Shown here in pieces: positions 31,335 through 42,868 of a stretch of 64,000 nucleotides of DNA. A model generated the notes under the pieces. That model did not search any database. It saw nothing but the letters and a program-made list of their open reading frames with translations, and was not told where the DNA came from. The position numbers were made by a program, and so were the translations under genes. The DNA is from Escallonia rubra. Taxonomy: Eukaryota > Streptophyta > Magnoliopsida > Escalloniales > Escalloniaceae. The stretch spans positions 1 through 64,000 of the forward strand of contig JAVXUO010000413.1 in the NCBI GenBank assembly GCA_033065855.1, read 5' to 3'. How positions within the stretch are numbered: position 1 is the stretch's first letter; every line of letters begins with the position of its first letter.

Positions 31335-32101
31335 AGCTGATCCGTTGACCGCGTGGGTAACTTCGGCTAAGTTGCCCTGCACGATCTGGCGTCCATCCTT
31401 AAAGGACGGATAACCCAGATCTAGTTTAAAAAAAAAAGCATCCGCTACACTGTGTAGCGAACGATTATTTTGTCCAAAATGCCCCGCGATATGGGGCAGT
31501 GCCCATCCGCTACACTGTGTAACGAACGACTTTCAGCTTGACAAATATTAGGCTAAAGTCGTCCGCTATAGCGGACTACTTTTTGGCTGACAAATGTCAC
31601 ATTTTTTCCCTCTCCGTCCGCTACACTATCTGACATACGGTGGGGCAGATTTCCGTTATCCAACCTCTTATCATCCGCTATATTATCTAGCAGACGGTGA
31701 GGTAATTTATCCTTATCCAACTTATACTCATCCGCTAGATACTATAGCGAACGGTGTATTTAAATAGCCCAAACCCCTAATTTCGAAAGTCTTCTTCCTT
31801 CTTTCTTCTTCCATATCTTTCCATCGACACTAGCAAGTAGATCTGTGCATAATCTTCCTAAGAATTCCTTAAATCATCCAATTAATCATGTAAGTTCACA
31901 GAACAATGCTTTATTTATGTATAATCTAGAGTTTGTGAGTATTGTGCATGATTTTGATTATGTATTATGTATGTGTAGATGTGAATGTGTGTGTGTGTGT
32001 ACACATATATGTATATACATACATGTGCTAGCGTTGGTAATTTGCCAACGTTTAATAGAAACTTCATAACTTGATGTCTTGCATAATTTCAGTCGCAAAA
32101 A

Positions 32102-33460
32102 ATGGCCTTTAACGCCGGACCAGAAGATCCCTCCATATTGTACGACCAAGAAAACCATATTGGTACATCCATCTGGAATGGACAAGTAAGATACTTATTT
32201 TTTGTTTATTTTTTTAGTTTCATGAACATTGCATACCCTTTGCTTTCCTTAAATAGACCTAGTGAATTCGTAGGAAAGAGCAACACTTGTCACAGTAAAA
32301 ATAAACAAACAATTTGGAGAGTGGAGGTTGAACAAAATACAGAAAAAATTGATGCGTGGAATGGGTTTTGAATTTTTTATTTATAGCAATATTTTTCAGC
32401 AACTTGATCGGCCTTAATAGGTGCCCTTGTTGAACGGTGGAGAATTGAAACAAATACGTTTCACTTCCCTCTTGGAGTGATGACAATAACCTTAGACGAT
32501 TTATGGTACATCTTAGGGTTACCCGTGACGGGACGGCCGATTATTTCTGCTAAGGTTTCCTCAACAAATAAGAGAGTTGCTAGGGAATTCTTCGGTTTGA
32601 TACCCGAGAACGAATTTGGGCATGGTGGAATAAAGTTAAGGTGGTTGGTAGAAAGGTTCAAGGTTTTACCGGAAGACTACACGGATGAGGTGCTTGTAAA
32701 GTACACAAAGGCTTTCCTGCTGTTGGTGATGAGGGCAATTCTATTCTCAACAACGACAAAGAACACAGTTCACCATAAATATTTAGCTCTGTTGGGTAAC
32801 GTGCAAAAGGCTGGGGAGTATGATTGAGGTGCAGCCACACTTGTATACTTGTATCCTGCATTGCACAAGGCAACGATGCCCGATTGCAAAGCTATATGTG
32901 CATGTCTCTCATTGTTGAAAGTTTATCATATAACTCTTTTTAATTTCTTTTTTGATAATTTTTTATTAGTCAGTGCACAATAATTTTTTACCATACAACC
33001 CTAATTTGTCTTTGTTCTCAGGTGTGGTCTTATGAACACTTTAGTGTTGGCATACCCAACTGTAGGGAGGGAACCAATAATTTGTGGCCTCAGTTGCAAG
33101 CTTGGGAGTACAATTGAAGGGAGAGCCACTACTCGAGGAGACATGATTCCCATCACAACATTGTATTATATTGGGGGGAGTTTGACTCGTTGTCTCTGGG
33201 CTAAATGTGTTGGGTGCCGTACAAACATTTGGAGGGATGGGTGGCAATGTTTACACTCTCTGGGTTGCAACGCACTCCATTGATCCATTGAGAGATCGCA
33301 GAATGGAAACTACCAAATCGTGCCATGCACCATTTTGAGTGTCTACAGGGGTTGCCAGCTGATTCGGGCAGGTGAATGCACCCGAATTGTGCCCTGCCAA
33401 ACTTGAACTGTGGGATTCTTGGCAAGACACACTGGTAGCCATTGTATTGGAGCTAGACTA
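32102..33460 (+). pseudogene. PMD gene of element III, 5' part
   Basis: Exon 1 (32102 to about 32186) encodes MAFNAGPEDPSILYD, matching the element II start. After an intron-like gap, 32405-32925 encodes the domain core: LVERWRIETNTFHFPLGVM, LDDLWYILGLPVTGRP, KAFLLLVMRAILFST. An in-frame stop lies at about 32824. A third block from about 33022 (VWSYEH) decays by frameshifts into DSWQDTLVAIV. Coding similarity stops near 33456, where about 3.1 kb of unrelated DNA begins, and resumes near 36560 with SIEQYYHITRKRIN. Confidence 0.75.
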
Positions 33461-33465
33461 TCACA

Positions 33466-35219
33466 CCCCAAAAAGCGGTAACACATACACTAACACGCTA
33501 ACCTTCTTCCGAAGGTAATCAGAGTGCGCTAGTTTGTATTTGAAATGAAAAAAAAAAACTAACCATGAAGTTCTTAAGACATATGTTACATTTATCCATC
33601 CTTACAAATCCAAACTTATAAGCACATAAACACACCACACTTCTCACTAACGCATAAAAAATTATACATAACTACATAACACTCCTGTCTCTTATTTACA
33701 AGTGGATAAGGACTTAATATCCCTAATTCTCGAGCACAAAGGGGTACTCAATGTTTTCCTCGCCAACGCCCTCACCTTTCTCTTCTTGATTTTCTCCATT
33801 ATCTAAAAGGTAGAGATGGAAAAGGGGGTTAGCAACAGCTAAGTAGAGCAACATATGACCAACATAAACATTATCTTAATCATAACGAGCCTGCATAAGC
33901 CAAACAAAACATGATCATCTTTAACTCATGCATGGCATATGATAAAATGCAGCGAACGAGCAATAATTAACTCGAGCATAATACATATCATAATGACTTT
34001 AAGGAGCCTAAAACATGAGCTGAATGCTCGTTCACCTACCATCCTTTCTTGGTAAGACCCTAAATCGATCACTCAAAAGCCGAGCAGAACAAATTCAGTT
34101 TATGAGTGATAAATTTAGACCTTACACAAGACTTCACACATATTGACATCATATGTGGTGCAACGTAATGCCCCTGAGAGGTTAACCCCCTGCTGAGCAA
34201 GCTCAACATATATCCCGTTTCCATATAACTCGATTTGTCGGCCTTCGACCCCCGACCACTACTTCAGAAGACTCACATGATTTATAGCATTATATAATGC
34301 ATAGAGAATATTAAACACACCAAGTATCATATAAAACATTTATATGCATTTCTTAACTCAAAACAGTTTCAGTAAAAGCAGACCAGTTCCAAATCTAAAC
34401 AATTTAGGGTAACATACACTTCAAATTTGAGAGTGGTATACAGTAAAATGTTAAAGCACACATCTTAAGCTTAACAGAAAGTTAGAGAATACTCAAATCT
34501 GACAAGTATTAAATGAGATATGCTTGTTTAAAGATCAACCTAGATTCTGTCCAGATTTCTCTAATCCAGTTCTAACACTCCATAAGCACATAACACGCCA
34601 TAAACAAACACCAACCATGATTAAAACCATGCTCAAGGCTACTCATATGTAAAACCCTACCTTTGACAAGATTAGGGTGTTGAACTCACCAAGATCTCCC
34701 TCTTTTGTCAAGAAGAGAACGTCCAAACATCAATGGTTACTAATATGAAATTATCACAGCAAATTCTCCTTTTCTCTTCCTTTTTCAAGCTCCCAAACCT
34801 CTTCTATAGTTTTCTCTAAAACTAGGCAGCTCCCTTCTCTCTTTTCTTCTTGTTTTTACTTTAAAAAATAGAAGACACAAGTCACTAAAGTTTAAAAAAA
34901 TCTGCTGAGATTTCTCTCTAGAGAAACATGTGTTTCAATGTTATTGGACCCCTTCCAAGTCTTACCAATAACAGCATGACAACACAAATCAATTTTTAGA
35001 CCTAATAAGCTTAATTAATATTAGTTAACCTAGATTAGTAACTAAGTAATCATAATTCGCTTAATTAAGATTAGGGCAAACTAATCAAACTTAGTCACTA
35101 ACTAATCACAATTAACCTTGACTAATCCAGAATAGCATAATCACGATAGGGCTCAACCAATCATGCTTAGGGATAACTAATCATGCTTAAAACCAACTAA
35201 TCAGGATTAAGAATAAGCC
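33466..35219. other. Insertion in element III gene, unassigned LTR-like DNA
   Basis: AT-rich DNA without a long frame interrupts the PMD gene. It starts tatcacaccccaaaaagc, which resembles the end of many gypsy LTRs, and contains short AATCA/TTAG-rich direct repeats at 35000-35200. No matching second LTR was found. Part of a solo LTR is the likeliest reading. Confidence 0.4.
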
Positions 35220-35227
35220 AATCCACC

Positions 35228-36363
35228 CATAGTTATGAATACCGTACCGGAGCACGTACTGTTTTTTTTATGAAATGGTATGTCACAATACCGGTATCGT
35301 CTCGGATTTTACATTAACTATATGTATATAACAGTATGTATTACGAAATAAGAAAATTGCTTGGCATTTAACTGTGGTCCAATAAATTTCATATCGCAAA
35401 AACTTGCATAATGGTAGTCCTTAATGACAACAAATCTAGAGGGGGATTACAAGCAGTAGATATAACAAAAGAACTCTGTATTGGGTCTTAATTCACCAAA
35501 AAAGAAAAAAAAACACTAGAAACAATTAAATTAAAGAAACCACACATACATGTTCAGGAGCCCTTATTTTAGCCCTTATTTCGTCAAGCCATGTTAGACG
35601 AACCAGACATGACAAAATAAAGCAAACCAGGGACAAATAAAGTGGCACATTTGATCTACACAACACTAGAAACAAATCCCATGTTGACAAACATTGACAC
35701 ATGTCCATGACAACCCATTGTTTCTCTCCTTCACCCCTTCTTATATATGATTTCAGTGCCTTGACCAGTGAACACACATTGATATAGACAAAAATTATGC
35801 TCTGTATGTGCGAGTTCAAAGATATTATTGCCCTGTGTGTGTGTGTGTGTGTGTGTAATTCACCACGAAAGTCACCAGTTGAATATCCCTCTTGACTTAG
35901 AGATCTTACTTTATCTCTCTCGTGTGTGTGTGTGTGTGTATAGGTACACCATATGAACAAGCATCTGAGATGCGGTGTCTCACCATTCAAGCCTGAACAC
36001 ACCAAATAGTACAGACATGAACTAATAGTGTGGGTGAGTTTAAAAATTCCAATCGGCAAAAGAGTGATGCACGTTACCTAGGTATAAGGTTCTCCAATCT
36101 CCATTCTTTTTTTTTGTGCGCGTGCGTGCGCGCTTGGTTACATGCTTGTCACATCCTGTGAGTGAATTCAATTTGTGTTAGGCCGGTACAAAGGGATGGT
36201 TTCGGACGAAACATCGGCCTGTACCGGCTGTATCGGCCGGTACAACCGGTATAGGCCGGTATTGACACTGGTACGAAGCTTGAAATCTTACCGTACCAGT
36301 AGAGGTCCAAAACGGTACGTACCGACCGGTATTTCCGGTACCTGTACGGTATTTACAACATTG
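35228..36363. mobile_element. hAT-type non-autonomous element with 8 bp TSD
   Basis: The termini CATAGTTATGAATACCGTAC and, inverted, CAATGTTGTAAATACCGTAC are flanked by the 8 bp duplication AATCCACC (35220-35227, 36364-36371). The inner side of the right end is a GC-rich array of ccggta/taccgg units. Two (GT)n tracts (35836-35856, 35922-35940) lie inside. No transposase. Confidence 0.85.
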
Positions 36364-36569
36364 AATCCACCAACTTGAGGTGCTTCTATACCAACACAGG
36401 CATACAACTTGTTCTACATAAATAGGTCAGGAAGACCACTCATATAATGCATAAGATCTTCAATTAAGAAAGGTATCACGCTACGTGCATAATAACAAGC
36501 ATGAAATGAAGTTTACTGTTAGGTTAAACTAAGATCCTCACATGGACCCTGTGTTCAGCATCGAGCAGT

Positions 36570-38215
36570 ACTATCACATCACTCGGAAGAGAATAAACCC
36601 AGTGCAGTGGACAAGAGGCAAAAAATACCATCATAGGTGTCAGATTGATGAGCGTAGAGCATTCGAGCTCGTAAGTTTCCTAATGACTTTCAATTAAATT
36701 TGATCTCGTAAGTTTTGCATTCAATCTCGTTCATCTTTAAAGTTACTTATGATCTAGTTGGATGTAGGTTGATGCCTCGATTGCCTTCTTCTAAAAATTG
36801 AGTGAGCAAAAAGATCTGCTAGATGCCATGGGAGCGAATCTTCGCTCCCATGCTGAGATCTTGGCGCATGGCTGCGGAGAGTTTGTGAGCCACTATATAG
36901 GACAACATTTGGACGTGAGCCCAGGAATGGATTATCCCTCGTGGCAGCCTTCCCATGTGAGCGAAGGAATGGGTGATCCCTCGGGGCGAACTTTGGGGGT
37001 AAATGAAGGAGTCAGTGGTCCCTCCGGAGCTGGAATGGGTAATCCTTGGGGGCTGTCTTTGGGTATGGGAATGGCTCCTTGGGACGAGTAAAGTCAGCCC
37101 TCATTTGCTTTGCTTAGGGATTCGAAGGTTATTTCAAGCCCTCGGAGTCAAGTCACACAAGAGTTCAACTTCGCGAACTTCAACCTCTCCGAGTCACTGT
37201 AACTCGTCCCGTGGGCGGGACCTTCCACTTTTGGCTTTGGGATACTAAAGAGCCTCAAGGAGGACAATATCCCCCTGTCGATTTCCTCTTCAATCCTTCT
37301 TATCCCAAAGTTCATCCGTTGAAGCCTCTGAAGCCTACAAAACGTGCCCTAGTCCACCAATGATACTTTAGCAAGCCCTCCTAGCTACGCTCAAAAAGTG
37401 GTGTGGACTATCGTGCCGTAGATTACTATGTCTCGTGGGACGGAATGTCCACCCTCAGGACGAGTCATTGGGTGGAAACTACGATGATGACTGCATACAT
37501 CAAGCTTCTGATGCGTCGAGAGAGGGATAGGGCAAATACATATCCCCGTGTGTTTTATGTTGGATGCGTTTTTTCATAGAATGCTCTATGGAGAATGGGA
37601 ACGATGGAAACTGGTGAGGGGGAAGAAAACATTGATCCATTGGCATCAGCCTAGTTCACTCATTGCATTTTTTACAAATACTGAGCATGCAGTGAGCTTC
37701 CGTGAGGCGAATATGTTTCTAGTACCCTCCTTAGAACACTCCCACCGATATTTACATTGCTATGAACCACGGGCTGTGGTAATTTCAATCCATAATGAAG
37801 TCCCCTTGATGCCTCTGAAGGACCTTTTCGGAGAACAATTGGCGGCTATGGTAATCTTTGCATTCTTGTTACAGTTTTCTATTTCTTAATTTGCTCATTG
37901 CAGTTCAACTCTCGTAGCTTATGCCGTTTTTATTCATTCGCAAGATATGTTTTGTGCCATGCTTCACTTTCTCAGTGGGCAAAAAGTACTGTCAAGGCCG
38001 AATCTTGAAGTTCAAGTGAAGAAACGTAGGCCCATGCAAGATAATCAGTCGGACTGCAACGTCCTTGTCTTAATGTACATGGACTATATTGCATCAAGAA
38101 GGCCATCTAGAGCCAAGAAGACATAGAAAACTTTAGATATATGATAGCTGGCAAATTGATCAAGGACGGCCTAGTTAGAGATATTGTAAATCCGGCTACA
38201 AGTGATGCCGGATAA
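36570..38215 (+). pseudogene. PMD C-terminal part and ULP1-like protease remnant
   Basis: The PMD end resumes (SIEQYYHITRKRIN to about 36670), followed by an intron and 36798-37091, a Gly/Ser/Pro-rich stretch with three short repeats (SEGMGDPSG-like). From about 37430 ULP1/C48 features appear: RTSHWVETTMMTAYIKLL, CFMLDAFFHRMLYGEWERW, SHRYLHCYEPR with the putative catalytic His, LKDLFGEQLAAM, and after an intron DNQSDCNVLVLMYMDYI with the putative catalytic Cys at 38055-38057. Several frameshifts and stops make it non-functional. Together with element II this indicates an ancestral PMD-ULP fusion gene. Confidence 0.65.
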
Positions 38216-38459
38216 CATTGGAAATTTTATGTGTTTATGTAAAAAATATGCATTTCAGTATTTCATGTGTTTATGAAATTTTATGTGTTTATGATTTTTC
38301 TATTGAGAATGTTGTGTGTTGTGGTTGAGCATTTCTTTTGAGAATTTTGTATGTTGTGGTTGTTGGTGGTGGGTAAGAAAATGAAGAAACAAAGATTTTA
38401 ATTAGTTTGCTCAACCGTCTACCACATAGTGTTAGCGGCCGGTTGAGCAGATTGATTTT

Positions 38460-39425
38460 TACTGCCAAACCGTCCTAATGGGCAAAACTTTTCTAAGTGT
38501 TGGAGGCAATGTTTCTTCTTGGTTGTCCGTTACATTATCTAGTGGACGGTGAAAATGGGCAAAATTTTTCTAAGTATTGGAGGCCAATGTTTCTGCTACG
38601 CCGTCCGCTACATTATCTAGCGGACGGTGAAAATGGGCAAAATTTTTCTAAGTTTTGGAGGCAATGTTTCTGCTTGGCCATCCACTACATTATAAGTGTT
38701 GGTGGCCAATGTTTTTGCTAGGCTGTTTGCTACATTATCTAGCAGACGGTGAAAATGGGCGAAATTTTTCTAAATGTTGGAGGCCAATGTTTCTGCTAGG
38801 TCATCCGTTATATTATCTAGTAGACAATGAAAATGGTCGAATTTTTTCTTAGCGTTGGAGGCAATGTTTCTATTTAACCGTCCGCTACATTATTCAGCGA
38901 ACAGTGAAAATGGGCGAAATTTTTTTAAGTGTTGGAGGTAATGTTTCTACTTGGCTATCTGCTACATTATCTAGCAAACGGTGAAAATAGGCAAAATTTT
39001 TCTAAATATTAGAGGTAATGTTTCTGCTTGGTTGTCTACTACATTATCTAGTGGACGGTGAAATGGGCAAAATTTTTCGAAGTGTTGGAGGCCAATGTTT
39101 CTGCTAGGTCGTCCGCTACATTATCTAGTAGACGGTGAAAATGGCCTAGATTTTTCGAAGTGTTAAGGGCTAATGTTTCTGCCCAACCGTCTGATATACT
39201 ATCTGGCTAACGGTGAAAAAGGCCACATTTTTTCTAAATGTTGGGGGCCAATGTTTCGGCCCAACCGTCCGCTATAATATCTGGGGAACAATGAAAAAGG
39301 CCAAATTTTTTCTAAGAGTTGCATATCGATGTTTCTGCCCAACCATCTGCTTAACTATCTAGCGGACAATGAAAAAGGTCAATTTTTTTCTAAGTGTTGG
39401 ATGTCAATGTTTCTGCTAAGCTGAA
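38460..39425. repeat. Minisatellite of about 85 bp units built from the TIR hairpin
   Basis: About 11-12 units read cgtccgctacattatctagcggacggtgaaaatgggcaaaatttttctaagtgttggaggccaatgtttctgct with drift. Each contains the CCGCTACATTATCTAGCGG near-palindrome that also marks the element's TIRs. Units diverge toward the right end. Confidence 0.85.
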
Positions 39426-39943
39426 TTGGTCACTGTAAGAGTACATTACAATTCAGATGGTAAAGAAACACAGTTCATGAATAATCCAATGGTAAATCAT
39501 TTGAGTATGAATAAACATCTAGGATTATTACAAAGTCTATAATTCAAATACAACGTCCACAGACTTGATGGCTCATGTCACTAATCTCTTCAATGAAAAT
39601 TTTCATATTAACCCCAAGATTTTGTATGATTACTTATAAGACAAAGTCCGTAGACTAAAGGTCCACTTCATCTTCTTTGGCATCATCTTCTCTTTTGTCT
39701 TGCAAACCCCCTCCTGGACTTATCTCCAGTTCCTTGTAATGGTTCCGCTTGTCATGGTTGGTCATTTTGATGCACAATGGGTTGCTAGTTCAAGAGAGCT
39801 CTTCATCCGTGTAGATCTCTTGCGGCCTTTCGTTTGCGATATAATTGGATCCAAAGGCCGGATATCACTGTCTTCTTCCTCAACCGGCTCATCATCTTTT
39901 GATCCCTGTGTAGGCTCAGTGTCAACCGCATTGCTGACTGAGG
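39426..39943. other. Spacer between minisatellite and transposase
   Basis: AT-rich, no supported gene. It probably represents the 3' flank of the minus-strand transposase gene. Confidence 0.5.
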
Positions 39944-41959
39944 CTACTTCAAACTGGTCGACAATGGGGTCTTGCTGCTCCGTAGATCGGGAAGATATTT
40001 ATATCCGGCCATTATAACAGAACCTTTTACGGACAAACGTGTGAACATTGTCACAAGATGATTATACCGCAACATCTCTGATTCTTCAAAATCAGTATAC
40101 AGATGCTCCGAAAAGGCAATGATACCGTGCAACCTATTTGCAACCTTAGTCCACCGTAGCAAGATGTATTTATCGGGGATTGCCTTGATATTCTTTTGAG
40201 TGAAAAACTGCAAAATGTATCGACATAGCATGCCATGGAACTCAAACTTCTTGCAAACACATGTCACCGTATCTGTCTTTATATCATGGCTCACCGTATA
40301 CAGTCTACGCACCTTCTCAGGGAAGAGGTCGTTCGTTAACGTATAAACCTTGTATTCACATGTAGACTTTTCCGCCACCTTGTTTATACTATATCGCCCC
40401 TATGTTGCAGCTCTGCTTGTTATTGCATGAATATCTCCTTCTTATAGACTTTTTCACTATTCACCTCCAACGGTGTCTCAAGCAAACTTCTTCTTTATTT
40501 GTACATGCTTGTAAAGTCTGCAGCTCTTTCTTTCACGAATATTTGTGCAACCGCTTTTTAGGCACTTATGACGAAACTCTTCAAATTCATGGATGTACCT
40601 ACATAGCTATCGAACAGGACATTCATAGATTCACCACTCATGCCCCTCATTTTCATGCCATAGAAAAACACCTTATCGTATAAATGCCAATCCATTGCTC
40701 TTTGAGCTCATACAAGTGTTGGAGCTACTCATGGTCTTGCAATGAGTAAATAAGTTTTTCCTACCTCTCTTCAAATTCCTCAATCGTTAACGACTTGTTA
40801 GCGCACATGTCAAAATCTTGTTTAGAGTCTGAATACTTTGCAGACATTCAGAGTATTTGTTTCTTATGTGCCAAGTGCACAAGTTGTGTTGAGTATTTGG
40901 GAAGACGGTAGCAATAGCCTTCTTCATTGCCAAATTCTAATCGGTGATGATAACTTTAGATGCTTTGTTGTTCATGGCTTCCAGCCACGTCTTAAACAAC
41001 CATACAAAATAACTCTTGCTCTCATCCGTTAACAATGCAAACCCAAATAGGATGGAGTGATAATGATGATTAACGCATGTGAAAGGAGCGAAAGGCATCG
41101 AGTACTTGTTGGTACGGTCAGTGGAGTCAAAAGTCACCACATCCCCAAAATGTTGATAAGAAAGTCTCGAACGATCGTCGACCTAAAAAATTGTGATAAC
41201 TCGGTGCTCGTCGTCAAGATTTTACTCGTAAGCAAACTGCGTGTCCTCCATTTGCATCCGCTTCAATAGGCTCATTGTGGATTGGGCATCATTGATGTCA
41301 TATGCGACTCGTCTTTGGGTTCGGACCTCGTTACGAACGTCTGTCGTGTTGAAATTCAGATTCTAAATTTCCCCAGCTTGTTCAACAAGAACATTAACAA
41401 TGTTGGTAGGTCCTATCCATGCGTTACTCATTGTGTGAATCAGACTCTTTGCAACAGTACCCATCTTCTTGTGTTGATGCATCTGATTCACCTTCAAAGC
41501 CGTTACTAACGGGTGATTGTGCGCCAATTCCAAGCTAGTAATAAGTCAATGATCATGTTTGGGTTTATGGCTTACGAACATCTTGACCTTGTAATTCATG
41601 GGCGCAAAGAAGTCCCATATTCGCGGCGCATATCCTATTTTGTCATCACTATCATCATTACTGATGTGTTTCTCAATTTGCAATTCGTGTCTACTCTTAT
41701 CACTCATAAAACCGTGAGCATATTTTTTTGTTTTGTTACTTGTTCTAGTTGTTTTGATTCTAATGCCAAAATCAACACTCAATGTATACGCTTGAAAACA
41801 TTTTTCGGCTTCTTCCAATATTCGAATTGTTCGCCCTAGATAAGGATCACTAGCATCTACTGGTGTGTTCGAGCCTGACACGTAATTAGACATTGTGAAA
41901 CAAGACCTATGTACAAATAAATTACGTTTAAGTATCAAGCTGTAACATTTTTTAGGCAT
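39944..41959 (-). pseudogene. FAR1-like MULE transposase pseudogene
   Basis: On the minus strand, in order: FAR1-type DNA-binding zinc-finger region (from about 41890; YTLSVDFGIRIKTTRTSNKT), the transposase core with VTFDSTDRTNKY (first catalytic Asp at about 41127), then VIITD (second Asp at 40940-40942) followed by a TAG where a Gln codon is expected, VFPNTQHNLCTWHI, and a SWIM finger CVCKKFEFHGMLCRYIL (about 40211-40261) in which the final His is Tyr. Several stops and frameshifts break it. FAR1/FHY3 transcription factors derive from such transposases; the TIR context marks this one as a transposon gene. Confidence 0.85.
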
Positions 41960-42489
41960 GAAAATTAATTAAAAAAATATAATTTCTTGAACATAACAAA
42001 TAAAAATTACTTTGATGAATAGACTAATTTAGCATGCCAAATACAATAAACATAATTTCAAAAAACAATTATATAAACATCCAAAAAAAAACTTCACCAC
42101 TCTACCCATAAGCTTTTGAGATACAAACTTACCTTAATTAAGTGAAGCTTGGAGTTGGGACTTTTTGAAGGTGGAGCTCAAGAGATTGAAGAAGGAAGAA
42201 GAGCTGACAATTAGGACATTTTTTGATATATCTGCCCCACCGTCTGCCAGATAGTATAGCGGACGACTTTTAGCCTGACAAATGTCAGGGTCAAAAAGCC
42301 GTCCGCTACATAGTGTAAGGACATGCACTGTCCCACATCGTTGGGGCATTTTGGACAAAACAACCGTTTGCTATAGTGTAGCGAACGACTAGTTTTTTTT
42401 TACAAAAAAAAATAGATCTCGGACGTCCATCCTTTCAAGATGAACGGTCAGATTGTGCGGGCAACTTAGCCGCGGTCAATGGATCAGCT

Positions 42490-42505
42490 ATATATATATA
42501 TATAT

Positions 42506-42541
<36 letters not shown>
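42490..42541. repeat. (TA)n right of element III
   Basis: A TA tract with one GAGA interruption closes the run of three TIR elements and cuts into a gypsy-type LTR. Confidence 0.95.
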
Positions 42542-42547
<6 letters not shown>

Positions 42548-42868
42548 GTCTTTCAAGTCACCCCCTCACTGGCATTATCATTAATCTACAGTCATATTTA
42601 TTTTGAAAATGTCGCCAAAAGTTTCTAAAAATATTGCTTATATATTTTCTTTTATTTACATAACAACCCCTAAATAGATTTTATCTTTCAAGTTACCCCC
42701 CTCACTGGCATTATCATTAATCTACAACTCATGTTTATTTTTCAAATGTCGCTGAAAGTTTTAAAAAATATCGTTTATGCCAATCGATGTTAAATATTGT
42801 TTAATAAATACATTACCGCTAAAGAAGTAAAATATCCGGCTAAAAATATCAAGGTTCGGGGTATTACA
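42542..42868 (-). repeat. Truncated LTR of a gypsy-like element (3' LTR, minus)
   Basis: On the minus strand the LTR starts TGTAATACCCCGAACC at 42868, preceded by the polypurine tract aagttggagagaa (42869-42881 on plus). It contains a 120 bp internal tandem duplication (tcaagttaccccctcactggcattatc type). It is cut by the TA tract at 42541. Confidence 0.65.

Larger units (their letters stand above)
31334..42489. mobile_element. TIR element III: PMD, ULP-like and FAR1-like genes
   Basis: The ends GAGCTGATCCGTTGACCGCG and its inverse near 42489 share about 300-450 bp of TIR (left 31334 to about 31800, right about 42170-42489), with CCGCTACACTGTGTAGCG hairpins. The cargo is a PMD gene (plus), a ULP1-like domain (plus), a minisatellite and a FAR1/MULE transposase pseudogene (minus). 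The FAR1-like transposase within the TIRs supports placing it in the Mutator superfamily. MULEs with ULP-like genes (Kaonashi type) are known. The TIR ends resemble those of elements I and II. Confidence 0.8.

Noticed and set aside
38460..39425. CRISPR-like array
   Set aside because: The units are contiguous, diverged, and not separated by unique spacers; the context is a plant transposon.
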